DNA from: Sedimentisphaera salicampi
GTDB lineage: Bacteria; Planctomycetota; Phycisphaerae; Sedimentisphaerales; Sedimentisphaeraceae
NCBI RefSeq assembly: GCF_002117005.1
Contig: NZ_CP021023.1
Span: 2,342,995-2,406,994, forward strand
Reading direction: 5' to 3'
DNA length: 64,000 nt
Positions 9,601 to 18,155 of this stretch are shown in pieces. The notes below the pieces were generated by a model, which ran no database searches, was not told the DNA's origin, and saw only the letters and a program-made list of their open reading frames with translations. How positions within the stretch are numbered: position 1 is the first letter of the stretch; the number at the start of each line of letters is the position of its first letter. The position numbers were made by a program, and so were the translations under genes.

Positions 9601-11197
9601 CGAGAAATTCGCAGTATATATATATTTTCCGCCATTTCCCGCAGCCGCTCAAAAATCTTGCATTTATTCCGTTCTTTGGATTTTCGCTGAAATTGAGAAT
9701 TGAATCCATCAGATTCTCATAGTCGTCCGGGTGGCATATGTCTTTTATGATATTAGGCGAATGCGGCCCCTCGCCGAGCGTTTCTAAACCGAGCATCTTG
9801 AAAAATCCCGGCTGGGTGTAGAAAGCATTTTCTTTGTAGTCGTATTCCCACATCCCGAGCATAGAGCCTTTGAGCAGGAGTTCAAACTTCTTTTGAGCTT
9901 CAACAAGCTTCTCGAACTGCCTGTGCTGGAAAGTGAAATCAAAAATCGATATGATTACGTTTGTTGTTCCCCCTCTTTCATTCTGCAGAGGCTTGGCAAT
10001 CAGCTCGATTATATATTCAGCCCCTTGAGCAGATTTCATATTGAGGTCTTTCTTGAGGCTTTTGCTTTCTCCTCTGGCGATTACATTGTCTATGAGCTCT
10101 TCAACGCTCACTTTCTTGCGGTTCTGATGGAGCTTTAATATATCATCAGCTTTGCTCCCGCCCTCAGGCTGAACCTTCATTCCCGTCATTCGAACGGCAG
10201 ACTCGTTCATTCTGAGTATCTCCTTATCCGGCGAGCAAACGATTATGGCCTCATTTACAGAACTTAGTATTGTTCTCAGGAATTCGTAATTGTTAGAGAG
10301 CCTTGCTGTGAGGGTGTTGAAAGATTTCGCCAGCCTGCCAATCTCATCTTCGCTCTCTCCTAAGTCAAGCCTTGCCGAGAGGTTTTCCTCATTGATGTTT
10401 TTCTCCATTGATTCAGAGCCCTTCAGGATTCGGCTTATTATCTTCCTGTTCATAAACACAGAAAGACCTATAAGACCAATAATAGAGAGCCCAGTAGCTG
10501 CCTGACTCACAAAAGACATCACCGAAAGATGCTGGATATTCTGCTCGCGGAGCTTGTTTGAAGAATCTCCCATCTCAGATATCACCCCATCTAAATTGTC
10601 CCTGATGCGAAGCCTTTTCTGGAAGTAGTTTTCGTAAACATCAGGTGCCATAACATCCTCTCTGCCTGAGAGGATTGAATATCTGCTTGCAAGCTTCGGA
10701 TCTACGGAATTAGGCTCGCGTCCAGTGTATTTCTCCCGAATCTTCTTGGAGAATTCTATTTCAAAATTTATGAGATTGTTGATTTGCTCGATGATGCTGT
10801 TGAGGCTGGATGCCTGCGAACTGTTTAGCCCGAACCGTTCCGGTGATACATTTGAATAGAGATGTCTTTTTTCGTCGAAACCTTCCTGGAAGGGCTCTGC
10901 CTTGGTTCCGCCCATCTGGTTTACGATTTTTGCGAATTCTACTGCGTAGCTCTCCTCGCCGGAGATGCAGTAGGTTTCGAAATACTGAGAGGCAATGCGC
11001 ATTTTAAGCTGCATCTGATAGGCTAAAGACAGAAGTGCTTCCTCTCTTTCTGCCTGCTGCTCAATTTTCTTTGACAGTCGAAGTGAATACTGCTGGCAGA
11101 TAAGCGGCGTTATAAAAAGCACGAACATACCCGTCAGGTAAATTATATGCGCTTTGCGAAGGCTTTTAGTCTTTAAGTTTATTCTAGGTAATCTCAA
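6599..11197 (-). CDS. Membrane-bound hybrid sensor histidine kinase with six PAS domains
   Basis: 1532-aa two-component sensor. Order: membrane helix about 17-35, periplasmic helical region 36-227, second helix about 228-249, HAMP about 250-302, then six PAS/PAC modules (about 305-425, 430-555, 560-680, 690-805, 810-925, 928-1045). The HisKA domain has its phosphoacceptor at H1074 in M-S-H-E-I-R-T-P-L. The HATPase follows at about 1175-1290 (D-S-G-I-G-I and G-T-G-L-G-L-S-I), then a receiver domain at about 1310-1430 with D1365 in S-D-L-R-M-P. A helical tail of about 90 residues ends the chain; a role in phosphotransfer is not clear from sequence. No response regulator or target operon is adjacent, so the signal is unknown. 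The start is TTG at 11197 because the next ATG lies inside the first membrane helix. The gene converges on murG. Confidence 0.92.
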   Translation of the reverse strand: MRLPRINLKTKSLRKAHIIYLTGMFVLFITPLICQQYSLRLSKKIEQQAEREEALLSLAYQMQLKMRIASQYFETYCISGEESYAVEFAKIVNQMGGTKAEPFQEGFDEKRHLYSNVSPERFGLNSSQASSLNSIIEQINNLINFEIEFSKKIREKYTGREPNSVDPKLASRYSILSGREDVMAPDVYENYFQKRLRIRDNLDGVISEMGDSSNKLREQNIQHLSVMSFVSQAATGLSIIGLIGLSVFMNRKIISRILKGSESMEKNINEENLSARLDLGESEDEIGRLAKSFNTLTARLSNNYEFLRTILSSVNEAIIVCSPDKEILRMNESAVRMTGMKVQPEGGSKADDILKLHQNRKKVSVEELIDNVIARGESKSLKKDLNMKSAQGAEYIIELIAKPLQNERGGTTNVIISIFDFTFQHRQFEKLVEAQKKFELLLKGSMLGMWEYDYKENAFYTQPGFFKMLGLETLGEGPHSPNIIKDICHPDDYENLMDSILNFSENPKNGINARFLSGCGKWRKIYIYCEFLDYHNTGSKDRLAGFNQDITEQVDSERKIAESHTLHDVAEIASLGYYNYNFEKKTYEISDGIRKIMGMPEGQTEISLDQLLDSIEGGEDQIPLVAKNFDKYGPGIEPRKFLMTLNYRGVRKTLRVQPQVERNKKGEPVGLWGVVQDVTDFEKARKEAVEKSALFRDITENSMFGVFITKDNEFVYANERFAELIGESPDSLIGKNYSEIFAEKTCSELSEINTSKDGSENNPLNFGIKISTKEGRSFIANIYQRSIEYNSRECLLVMLWDDTEKAETEQKLRLNQFAMDSSNDEIYVCDERGNIIYCNEAVAHNTGYDKHSLMGENISMVFNTTEQYQSRLLVEGKNRIDKFVQKRRDGSEYTSEVNITSFISPEDKQLYCIVSRDITERIEMQKSLQLMSKAINSSSNEIYIADKDSHIIYCNETVLKNTGYTQEDMESVRAWTMSQSETMRNLEDYRKLYNSLQPGQNLTRRSKQRRKDGSLISVEVDIIAFNSHDGEKLLAAIVTDVSEREAYEERLLEAKQAAESANKAKSTFIANMSHEIRTPLNAIIGFSQILALEIEKESHKSYVESINTAGQALLSLVNDILDISKIEAEKISMISKETDVLKLLEEISMIFKYKVMQKNLSFSLDAGNIPVLMLDNKRLNQVLINLAGNAVKFTDEGTIEMGADFQYNYGDNTSGTLTIWVKDSGIGISEENQKRIFEEFEQVELSDSRSYEGTGLGLSISKKLIKQMGGEIFLESALGAGSCFTIVLPNQKTVDKPDVIIDQHQEDVFLTARGVRAMVVDDIQDNRYMLEEYLQKIGFETLSVQGAEEGLSKLEGFKPDIIISDLRMPVIDGSSFAKQIRQNETFCDIPIIALTAAMESSISYDLTSFDETLLKPVNFSELCDVLSRYFDFESSNFEAYEDEYKKVSPENAGDIWESTIKNLKKMIHSGLVINEVSLAADKLISFGEEKDEEGLIELGKKLKMAVETFDVVQIEKLINKLEDICSIENEEV

Positions 11198-11313
11198 AAC
11201 TCTCTCAGTTTTGTTAAACCGTTTCCCTTAATATTCTCTTATAAATACTGCCTTCAATATTTTATCAAATATTTATATGAGTTACAGAATAATTACGTGA
11301 AATTTTGAAATTT

Positions 11314-13863
11314 TTACAGTTTTTTGTACTTGAGGAAAAGAAAATCGCCTGGTTTATCCATCCTCAAACCTACAAAACCATCATCGCAATCTGTTATTTT
11401 TTCTGTTTCTTCAAGGAGATTCGTGATTTTTAGTTTTCCAGAACCCAGAAATTTTAATCTCACAGTGTTTTTTGAGTAAGTATTTTCTTTTTCGCGGAAA
11501 ATCAGGATAAAGCCCTCTTTATCTCCCGGGCTGCAAAACTGAAATCCTGCCCAGGACCTGCCATTGGGTCTTTCCCCTATCGGGAAAGTGAAATGGCTGT
11601 ACAGCTCAGCTGAATTCTGCGCATAAACCTCGAACACGTTGGAAACCGCTTGTTTATCTTCGATATCTTCAAAAAACTGAGCTTTCATGCCGGGAAGCCC
11701 TGCGCAGCTGGCTGCCGCAGCAAATTCGGGGCTGTAATCCCCAAAATCCTGCAATAGAAGCTGCCATTTCCCCGGGTTGTTGTATTTTGCAAGCTCCCAG
11801 CAGTCTTGCAATATGTGATTGCCGTTTCGCTGGAGCTCTGTATTATCGGGATAAAGGCGGATTTTTCCGTATTCTCTGAGGCAGTAGTATCCTGCGCTTG
11901 GGTATTCTTTGCCGGTTTCCATGGAGAAACACGAATTGCCTTCGGTCTGATTCAGGTATTCCTCGCTTCTCCGGCGGAAGCTTTCGAGTTCTTTGTAATC
12001 TCTGATTTTAGAATTGTCCAGCGTCCAGAATGAATTCTTTAATTTTTCATAATTCCAGTTCAAATCCTGCGTTTCTATGCTGTTTTTAGCAGAAAGCCCT
12101 GTTCTAAGGTTATTCTCAAGCATCGCTTTGAAAACATCCTCCCACTGGTTGGGGAAGAATTCGCTGTCCGGCCGCCACATATCTCTGCCGATCAATCTCT
12201 TTTCCTTTTGAAGCTCCCAGCCAGAATCTATGTTTACAATCCCAAACCCTGCCTTGCCTGCCCGAGCCATATTCTCGGTTACATTTTTGCTGTTAACCGG
12301 ATTCTTCTCAAGTTTGGTATTGTACCTGCTTCCTGTCCTGCAGTAGGTAAATCTGCCTAATGAATCTTCGGGGAAAACCAGCCTGTCGAATTTTTTCATG
12401 GAAAGCAGGAGCTCGTCTTTATCGCCCTTCGATAAGATTACCCAAGTCGGCCATCCCTTTCTGAATCTATCCGCTTTCATTTCAAACTGCCTTATTCCCC
12501 AGCCTGTTACTGTAAGACCGGATGGGGTGAGAGAAAACCAGCCGGTATCAAAGCTGTCTAAATTGCGGCATTGATTAGATTCCTTCACTACTGCAATCCC
12601 GTTTTCCCCGCTTTGGAATGTCATAAGATTTGCCCACTCAAACTGCCGGGAAGTATCTGACTGCACGTTCAGCGTTTCTTCTTTTAGAAGCGGCTGTTGA
12701 GGCTCGTTTTTCAGGAAATCTTCATTGATGCAGTTGTAGCCTGCAAAATTCACTTTCCCGCCTGAGAAATTGATGTTAAGTTCTTCAGTTACGCCTCGGC
12801 TCTGATTGTAGCTTCTTCTCTGCAGGTTTCTCTCGCCGCAGTCCATATAGGCAGCGAGCCCGAAGCCCTCGGGCGCTTTGCCGAGGATAACCTCTGCACG
12901 ATTTACCGGCAGTTCAGAACGGTGCATTGGTTTTCTGCAATTCTCTTCATAAATCCATATTTCGCTTATAACTGCATCCGGCCCCTGACGCTTCTGCACC
13001 TCAACAATGAAATCATCTTCCAGAAGCATATCGCCGGGTACGGTTATAGAGAATTCATCCGGCTTTTCCTGCTTGTTTTTGTAGTCCGGCAGTGTTGTTG
13101 TGGGGATTAAGATGGCCTCAGAGCGTTCGCCTTCAATTCTCGCCACCACTCTCTGCCTTCTGCCGGTTCCGTTCCAGTCCCACCAGCTCAGGCCTAGAAC
13201 GTAATCCCTGTCGTAGCTGATGTTTTTAATTTGAAAGCTGATTTTTGAGCTGCTCGAGAGCACAGTTGCGAAAGCAGGGTCTGTTTGGTCTCTGAAATCA
13301 TCCGGGAAGTGAGTGGAGCCGTTTTCCGCCTTGATTATTATTTTATTTTTTTCCGTTTTTATCGGTGCTATATTTTGCGGCGGCCTTTTTATCCCGAGCT
13401 GAGTCTTAATTCCTTCTGCGCCCGGGTAAACGCAGACCTCATACAAAACTGAAGTTCTCTCGGAAGGGTAGTATATTACTGCTCTGAGCCTCAGATGCTC
13501 TTTGGAAAACGGCGTGGCCTGCTGAACTTCGGCATCTAATTTTCTGATAACACCCTTTTTGTCTTCTGTTATTCCGAAGTACGCCCAGTCGCAGTTGTTT
13601 TCGGGTTCTTCGATCCATTCTTTGCCGGTGCTGAGATTCTTTAGGCTCACTGTTCCAAAGCCGTAATCTGTCCATTGCCATACCCGCTGAACCTTGCCCG
13701 TAGAGGCGATGAGCTGTTCGTCCTCGCTGTATATCCTTGCCTTCCCGAGGGATTTATCTATTTGCGGTATAAAGGCAAAACAAAACGCTGGAATGAACAA
13801 GAAAGCAAAGGCCGCTGCTTTTATCACTGATGCATAATTCTTTAATGCCGTTTTTGATATCAT
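11314..13863 (-). CDS. Secreted glycoside-hydrolase-like protein (GH36/GH-D-like, tentative)
   Basis: 849-aa exported protein with a signal peptide at about 1-29. Residues 30-490 look like beta-sandwich material. A Trp-rich segment (L-S-W-W-D-W-N-G-T-G near 224-233) resembles NPCBM-type carbohydrate-binding modules. Residues about 500-745 look like a TIM barrel with I-D-S-G-W at 546-550, similar to the D-D-G-W strand motif of alpha-galactosidase-like GH-D families, and L-L-L-Q-D-F-G-D near 702-709. A short beta-rich C-terminal domain follows. Acid residues in I-D-S-G-W and Q-D-F-G-D could be catalytic, but I cannot assign a CAZy family or substrate. Neighbours (kinase, Nif3) give no help. Export suggests polysaccharide breakdown. 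Confidence 0.6.
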   Translation of the reverse strand: MISKTALKNYASVIKAAAFAFLFIPAFCFAFIPQIDKSLGKARIYSEDEQLIASTGKVQRVWQWTDYGFGTVSLKNLSTGKEWIEEPENNCDWAYFGITEDKKGVIRKLDAEVQQATPFSKEHLRLRAVIYYPSERTSVLYEVCVYPGAEGIKTQLGIKRPPQNIAPIKTEKNKIIIKAENGSTHFPDDFRDQTDPAFATVLSSSSKISFQIKNISYDRDYVLGLSWWDWNGTGRRQRVVARIEGERSEAILIPTTTLPDYKNKQEKPDEFSITVPGDMLLEDDFIVEVQKRQGPDAVISEIWIYEENCRKPMHRSELPVNRAEVILGKAPEGFGLAAYMDCGERNLQRRSYNQSRGVTEELNINFSGGKVNFAGYNCINEDFLKNEPQQPLLKEETLNVQSDTSRQFEWANLMTFQSGENGIAVVKESNQCRNLDSFDTGWFSLTPSGLTVTGWGIRQFEMKADRFRKGWPTWVILSKGDKDELLLSMKKFDRLVFPEDSLGRFTYCRTGSRYNTKLEKNPVNSKNVTENMARAGKAGFGIVNIDSGWELQKEKRLIGRDMWRPDSEFFPNQWEDVFKAMLENNLRTGLSAKNSIETQDLNWNYEKLKNSFWTLDNSKIRDYKELESFRRRSEEYLNQTEGNSCFSMETGKEYPSAGYYCLREYGKIRLYPDNTELQRNGNHILQDCWELAKYNNPGKWQLLLQDFGDYSPEFAAAASCAGLPGMKAQFFEDIEDKQAVSNVFEVYAQNSAELYSHFTFPIGERPNGRSWAGFQFCSPGDKEGFILIFREKENTYSKNTVRLKFLGSGKLKITNLLEETEKITDCDDGFVGLRMDKPGDFLFLKYKKL

Positions 13864-13907
13864 TTATTTTTCCTGCTTCTTGAAGCTGTTAATTCAGCTG
13901 ATTGAAA

Positions 13908-15026
13908 CTATAACATAGTCCACCTGAAAGGGTCCTTATCTTCTTTGGATACTTCAGCTAAGATGTCTTTGTTCAGGGATTTCAGGTTTTCAGCGAGGCT
14001 TTTTAGTATGAATCTTTCTGATACGCTGTGGCTCAGGCAGATGCAGCTCAGCCCTTCTTCCTGAGCCATAAGAGCCTCGTGATGTTTCATCTCGCCGGTG
14101 ATGTAGAGCTGGCAGCCAGCCTTGATCGCAGAAGAAAAAATGCTTCCGCAAGAACCTGCGCATACAGCAGCGGTTTCCACTGTTCTCTTCGTATTTCCTA
14201 TAAGGCCGAAAACCTCTCCGCCGGCAGCCTGTTTTATCCTTTTCGCCACTTCCTCCACTGTCGCCGGGGCCTTGAGCTTCCCGTATCTTCCGAGCCCGTA
14301 TTTTGTTTTGAGCGTTTCCATCGAAACAAAATCATAAGCGGGCATTTCGTAGGGATGAGCTTTCAGCACGGCCTCAAGCACTTTTCTGCGTTTGTCTTCC
14401 GGCACTACTGCCTCAAGCCGGATCTCCGATACCTCTTCAAATGAATCAACGCTTCCCATTGCAGGTTTTGCCCCTGAAAGCGGGCGGAAGGTTCCTTTGC
14501 CTTCAGTTCTGAAGCTGCATGCTTCGTAGTTGCCTATCTTCCCTGCACCTGCCTTGAATGCAGCCTCTGCTGCGCTGGCTGCATAATCCTTCGGCACGAA
14601 GACCGTGAGCTTCCAGAGTTTGTCTGAATCCAGCTCGATAGGGTCGCTCAGGATTTTGGGCTTTTCTATCCCCACTGCCTCTGCGAGCTTATCGTTTACC
14701 CCGCCCTGAGCAGCGTCGCAGGCAGTGTGTACGCTGAATACATTGAATCCGTTTCTGATCAGCTTGTAAATCACAGGCTTTTTAGACTGCTTTGTAACCT
14801 TTTTAAGTCCTTCCCATATCACGGGGTGATAGCAGAGGATTGCATCGAAGCCGCCTCTTTCTGCTTCGCTGTAAACCGCTTCTGTGAGGTCTATGCAGAG
14901 AAGAACCTTGCGAACCTGCCCGTCTTCATCACCGATCAAATGCCCCGTATTATCCCATTGCTGTGCGAGCTGGAGCGGGTAGATCTGATTTATCAAGCTT
15001 AGAAACTGTTTTGCGTTTACGCCCAT
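13908..15026 (-). CDS. Nif3/YqfO-family dinuclear metal-binding protein
   Basis: 372-aa member of the Nif3 family (often labelled GTP cyclohydrolase 1 type 2), a conserved hexameric-ring family with two metals per subunit and uncertain cellular function. The N-terminal half has W-D-N-T-G-H-L-I-G, C-Y-H-P-V-I-W and H-T-A-C-D-A-A-Q-G-G-V-N. The C-terminal half has G-E-M-K-H-H-E-A and C-L-S-H-S-V-S-E-R-F. Residues about 125-235 form the CutA/PII-like insertion seen in the long YqfO type. The usual H-H-P at the first metal site reads Y-H-P here, so one ligand may be missing. It lies between ilvD and the glycosidase gene; a terminator upstream separates it from ilvD. Confidence 0.85.
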   Translation of the reverse strand: MGVNAKQFLSLINQIYPLQLAQQWDNTGHLIGDEDGQVRKVLLCIDLTEAVYSEAERGGFDAILCYHPVIWEGLKKVTKQSKKPVIYKLIRNGFNVFSVHTACDAAQGGVNDKLAEAVGIEKPKILSDPIELDSDKLWKLTVFVPKDYAASAAEAAFKAGAGKIGNYEACSFRTEGKGTFRPLSGAKPAMGSVDSFEEVSEIRLEAVVPEDKRRKVLEAVLKAHPYEMPAYDFVSMETLKTKYGLGRYGKLKAPATVEEVAKRIKQAAGGEVFGLIGNTKRTVETAAVCAGSCGSIFSSAIKAGCQLYITGEMKHHEALMAQEEGLSCICLSHSVSERFILKSLAENLKSLNKDILAEVSKEDKDPFRWTML

Positions 15027-15055
15027 ATCTTATAACACTAAAAACATTAAATTGT

Positions 15056-15097
15056 TAAAAACAGGCGGCCTCAAAGCTTTGCAGTGAAAACCGCCTG
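15056..15097 (-). terminator. Intrinsic terminator after ilvD
   Basis: On the minus strand CAGGCGG (15097-15091) pairs with CCGCCTG (15068-15062), followed by TTTTT (15061-15056 region). It lies between the ilvD stop and the Nif3 gene and so should end ilvD transcripts. Confidence 0.6.
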
Positions 15098-15127
15098 AAG
15101 TTTTTTATCAAATTAGAAATGCCTTAA

Positions 15128-16795
15128 TTACCATTCAAGCACAGCGCCTTTATCTGCGCTCTGTGCAATCTTTGCGTATTTGGCCAAATAGCCCGTTTTG
15201 ATTTTTGCCTCACGCGGTTTCCATTTGCTGCGTCTTTCCTTCATCTGCTCTTCGGAGATGTTAATTTTGATTGAATTCTCAGGGATGTCGATTTCGATTA
15301 TATCCCCGCTTTCAACAAGCCCTATCGGGCCTCCTGAAGCCGCCTCGGGGCTAACATGCCCGATGCAGGCTCCTCTTGTTCCTCCGCTGAAGCGTCCGTC
15401 GGTTATCAGTGCTACGCTTTCGCCGAGCCCTGCTCCCATTATGTAACTGGTGGGGCTGAGCATTTCCTGCATCCCTGGACCGCCTTTAGGCCCTTCATAG
15501 CGGATAATCACAACATCGCCTTCTTTTACCTTACCGCCGAGGATTCCCTCGCAGGCCTCTTCCTGGCTCTCGAATATCACGGCAGGGCCTTTGTGTTTCA
15601 TCATAGATTTATCAACGCCCGCCGTCTTTACCACGCATCCGTTTGGAGCGAGATTTCCGGTGAGGATTGACAGCCCGCCGGTTTTGCTGTATGCCTTATC
15701 GAGCGGATGGATGCATTCTTCGTTTTTGATTTCCGCATCGGAAATATTTTCGCCGATTGTTTTGCCTGTAACGCTTAGGCAGTCTTCGTGTATCAGGCCT
15801 TCTGTTTTTGAGATTTCCTTCATTATAGCGCTTATTCCGCCCGCCTCGTTTACATCCTGTATGTGCCATTCGCTGGAGGGGGAAACCTTGCAGATATTCG
15901 GGCATTTTCTGCTTATGCCGTTGATTCTTTCAAGGTCGTAGTCAACTCCCGCCTCTTTGGCTACAGCGAGGGTGTGCAGGATTGTGTTTGTAGAACCGCC
16001 CATTGCCATATCTATAGTGAACGCATTATCAATGGATTTCTCGTTGATGATATCCAGCGGCTTGAGCCCTTTCTCGAGGAGTTTGATTATCTGGCTTCCT
16101 GCCTGTTTATACAGTTTCTCCCTTTCGGGATCTGCTGCAAGAACAGTTCCGTTGCCCGGGAGGGCCATTCCTATCGCCTCGCACAGGCAGTTCATACTGT
16201 TCGCTGTGAACATCCCTGAGCAGCTCCCCTCTCCCGGGCAGCCGTTTGCCTCGAGGTCTGCGAGGTCTTCATCTGTGATCAGGTCTTTGTTTCTCTTAGC
16301 AACGCCTTCGAATATGCTGATCAGATCAACCACGTTTCCGTTCTTGTCAACGCCGGCCTTCATCGGCCCGCCGGAAACGAAAACTGTAGGGATGTTTACA
16401 CGCATAGCACCCATAAGCATTCCGGGAACAATCTTATCGCAGTTCGGGATGCAGACCATTCCATCGAAGCAGTGTGCGTTGCACATTGTTTCCACAGAAT
16501 CTGCGATAATCTCCCTTGAGGCAAGCGAGTATTTCATGCCGCTGTGCCCCATGGCGATTCCGTCGCATACGGCGATTGTGTTGAATTCAAACGGCACTCC
16601 GCCCGCATCACGAATCGCCTGTTTTACGATTTTAGCCACGAGATTGAGATGTACGTGCCCGGGCACAACCTCGCAGAAACTGTTTGCCACAGCGATGAAG
16701 GGCTTGCCCATATTTTCTCTTTTTATTCCGCATGCTCCGAGCAGACCGCGGTGCGGGGCCCTTTCTATTCCGCTTTTTACTGTATCACTTCTCAT
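15128..16795 (-). CDS. ilvD: Dihydroxy-acid dehydratase IlvD
   Basis: Iron-sulfur enzyme that dehydrates 2,3-dihydroxy-isovalerate and -methylvalerate to the 2-keto acids in valine and isoleucine synthesis. The 555-aa length is normal. Signatures: [12 protein letters not shown] (cluster cysteine), [14 protein letters not shown] (second cysteine, substrate site), and G-R-F-S-G-G-T-R-G near 455. The ATG at 16795 is preceded by AGGAGAT. No other ilv gene is adjacent, so it is expressed as a single gene or from its own promoter. Confidence 0.96.
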   Translation of the reverse strand: MRSDTVKSGIERAPHRGLLGACGIKRENMGKPFIAVANSFCEVVPGHVHLNLVAKIVKQAIRDAGGVPFEFNTIAVCDGIAMGHSGMKYSLASREIIADSVETMCNAHCFDGMVCIPNCDKIVPGMLMGAMRVNIPTVFVSGGPMKAGVDKNGNVVDLISIFEGVAKRNKDLITDEDLADLEANGCPGEGSCSGMFTANSMNCLCEAIGMALPGNGTVLAADPEREKLYKQAGSQIIKLLEKGLKPLDIINEKSIDNAFTIDMAMGGSTNTILHTLAVAKEAGVDYDLERINGISRKCPNICKVSPSSEWHIQDVNEAGGISAIMKEISKTEGLIHEDCLSVTGKTIGENISDAEIKNEECIHPLDKAYSKTGGLSILTGNLAPNGCVVKTAGVDKSMMKHKGPAVIFESQEEACEGILGGKVKEGDVVIIRYEGPKGGPGMQEMLSPTSYIMGAGLGESVALITDGRFSGGTRGACIGHVSPEAASGGPIGLVESGDIIEIDIPENSIKINISEEQMKERRSKWKPREAKIKTGYLAKYAKIAQSADKGAVLEW

Positions 16796-16862
16796 TTGTT
16801 ATCTCCTGCAAACTCTTTTAAGCAATTTTTCCCATAATAACATTGAACTCTGAAAATACAAA

Positions 16863-17630
16863 CTATATTTTCCAGTTTACATCGCCTGTGTATATCTTTT
16901 CAATTTTATTGTCTCTGCGCTCAAGCACAAGTGCTCCCTCATTGGATATGCCTCTAAAAATTCCGGTTTGAACCGCCTGTCCGTTTTCGGTTATCTCAAT
17001 CTCAAGCCCTTTGCCGAAGGCCAGCTCTTCCCAGCGTTTTTTTATTCCTGAAAACCCTTCATTCAGCCATATTTCAAGCCAAGAGCTCATTTTTTCGAGT
17101 ATCGTATTGAGGATATCCTCCGGACGGTAGCAGATGCCGGTTTCAAGATATACAGAACTTGCAGGCTTGTCTATCTTTGCAAGCTGACTGTCTGTCATAT
17201 TAACGTTCAGCCCTATCCCGCAGACTGCCAGGGTTTGGCCGGCGAAATCCGCAGTTTCGCAGAGAATCCCGCATATCTTTTTGCCGCCGCAGAGGATGTC
17301 GTTCGGCCATTTTATCTCTGCACGCTCTATTCCCATTCCCCTCAGCGCCTCGCATACAGCCACCCCTGCGGCAAGGGTAATGCCTGATATATCTCTTCTT
17401 TCATCCCTTATTTTTGAGGCAAAGGAAAATGTAAGGTTCTCGCCTTCAATCGAATTCCAGACCCTTTCCTTTCTGCCTCTGCCTTTTAGCTGCCTTTTTG
17501 CTGCCGCAACAGCACCTGCCGGGCAGGAGAGCAGTCCTGAGGATATTTTTTCCTTGAGATAGGTGTTGGTGGAATCAAGCTCATCAAACCAGAGCGGTTT
17601 TTGGAAGCGGTTTTGAGTTCTTTTTTTTAT
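16863..17630 (-). CDS. birA: Biotin-[acetyl-CoA-carboxylase] ligase BirA, non-canonical start
   Basis: Activates biotin to biotinyl-AMP and attaches it to the carboxyl carrier protein. The reading frame shows F-D-E-L-D-S-T-N-T-Y, then G-R-G-R-K-E-R-V-W-N-S (biotinyl-AMP loop), K-W-P-N-D-I, and C-G-I-G-L-N-V-N. A small C-terminal beta domain follows. There is no DNA-binding N-terminus. The frame is open back to a stop at 17643-17645 but has no ATG, GTG or TTG before a GTG at 17363, which would delete the biotin-binding loop. An AAGGAG Shine-Dalgarno (about 17639-17644) is followed 8 nt later by ATA at 17628-17630, taken here as start (255 aa). An ATG at 17638 is out of frame and meets TAA after three codons. 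The alternative is a one-base indel. The gene follows the DtxR-type gene on the same strand. Confidence 0.75.
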   Translation of the reverse strand: MKKRTQNRFQKPLWFDELDSTNTYLKEKISSGLLSCPAGAVAAAKRQLKGRGRKERVWNSIEGENLTFSFASKIRDERRDISGITLAAGVAVCEALRGMGIERAEIKWPNDILCGGKKICGILCETADFAGQTLAVCGIGLNVNMTDSQLAKIDKPASSVYLETGICYRPEDILNTILEKMSSWLEIWLNEGFSGIKKRWEELAFGKGLEIEITENGQAVQTGIFRGISNEGALVLERRDNKIEKIYTGDVNWKI

Positions 17631-17662
17631 CTTCTCATCTCCTTAACCTTGAACAGATCCAT

Positions 17663-18097
17663 CTACTGCTCATTATTGAGGCGTTTTTTGAGTGTGTCTG
17701 CTAATTCTGCTCCTTCCGGGCTTTCAAGGAAATACATAAGCGATGTGAATTTGTCGTAAATTTCCTGATGGAGTCCGTGTTCGCATTTGCAGGCGGCTTC
17801 TCCTGCCTTCTGCTCATCAACACAAAGCACATCTTCGAAAAATCTCTTCAGGAGCCTGTGCCTTGATTCCACGCGGACCGCCTCATTCCGCCCCTTTTTT
17901 GTGAGTCTGATATGTTCGTACGGGGTGTAGTTGATAAGACCCTTGGCCGATAAGGACTGAAGCGCGCCGGTTACAGAAGCCGCTCTTACACTCATCTTCT
18001 CTGCGATTTGCTTAACCCTTGCTGAACCCTCTTTTTCCTGAATTAAGTATATCGCTTCAAGATAATCCTCAAGCCCAGAGGTTAATTTCTTTTCCAT
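17663..18097 (-). CDS. DtxR/MntR-family metal-dependent transcriptional regulator
   Basis: 144-aa cytoplasmic repressor of the family that senses Mn(II) or Fe(II). N-terminal winged helix at about 6-65 (L-E-D-Y-L-E-A-I-Y-L-I, then V-R-A-A-S-V-T-G-A-L-Q-S-L as recognition helix), and a dimerisation/metal domain at about 70-135 with E-S-R-H-R-L-L-K-R-F-F, C-K-C-E-H and H-Q-E. There is no SH3-like FeoA domain, so it is the short MntR-like class. The ATG at 18097 has AAAGGTGA upstream. birA follows 32 nt downstream and is probably cotranscribed. No metal transporter is adjacent, so target and metal are unknown. Confidence 0.85.
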   Translation of the reverse strand: MEKKLTSGLEDYLEAIYLIQEKEGSARVKQIAEKMSVRAASVTGALQSLSAKGLINYTPYEHIRLTKKGRNEAVRVESRHRLLKRFFEDVLCVDEQKAGEAACKCEHGLHQEIYDKFTSLMYFLESPEGAELADTLKKRLNNEQ

Positions 18098-18114
18098 AAA
18101 TCACCTTTGTCAAT

Positions 18115-18155
18115 GCCTGTAAACAGGCCGATTTTTGTTTATTAGCTTCCCCTAA
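18115..18155 (-). promoter_or_regulatory. Candidate operator region of the DtxR-type regulator
   Basis: Two palindromic elements lie just upstream of the regulator start: GCCTGT-AA-ACAGGC at 18115-18128 (perfect 6-2-6 inverted repeat) and TTAGCTTCCCCTAA at 18142-18155, whose TTAG...CTAA ends resemble DtxR-box half-sites. Autoregulation is inferred from position only. Confidence 0.3.

Noticed and set aside
15957-16853. 298-codon plus-strand ORF across ilvD
   Set aside because: Antisense shadow of a clear ilvD gene; Ser/Ile/Pro-rich translation with no family motif.
16863-17363. Short birA starting at GTG 17363
   Set aside because: It would remove the G-R-G-R biotinyl-AMP loop and the substrate motif that are encoded in frame just upstream.
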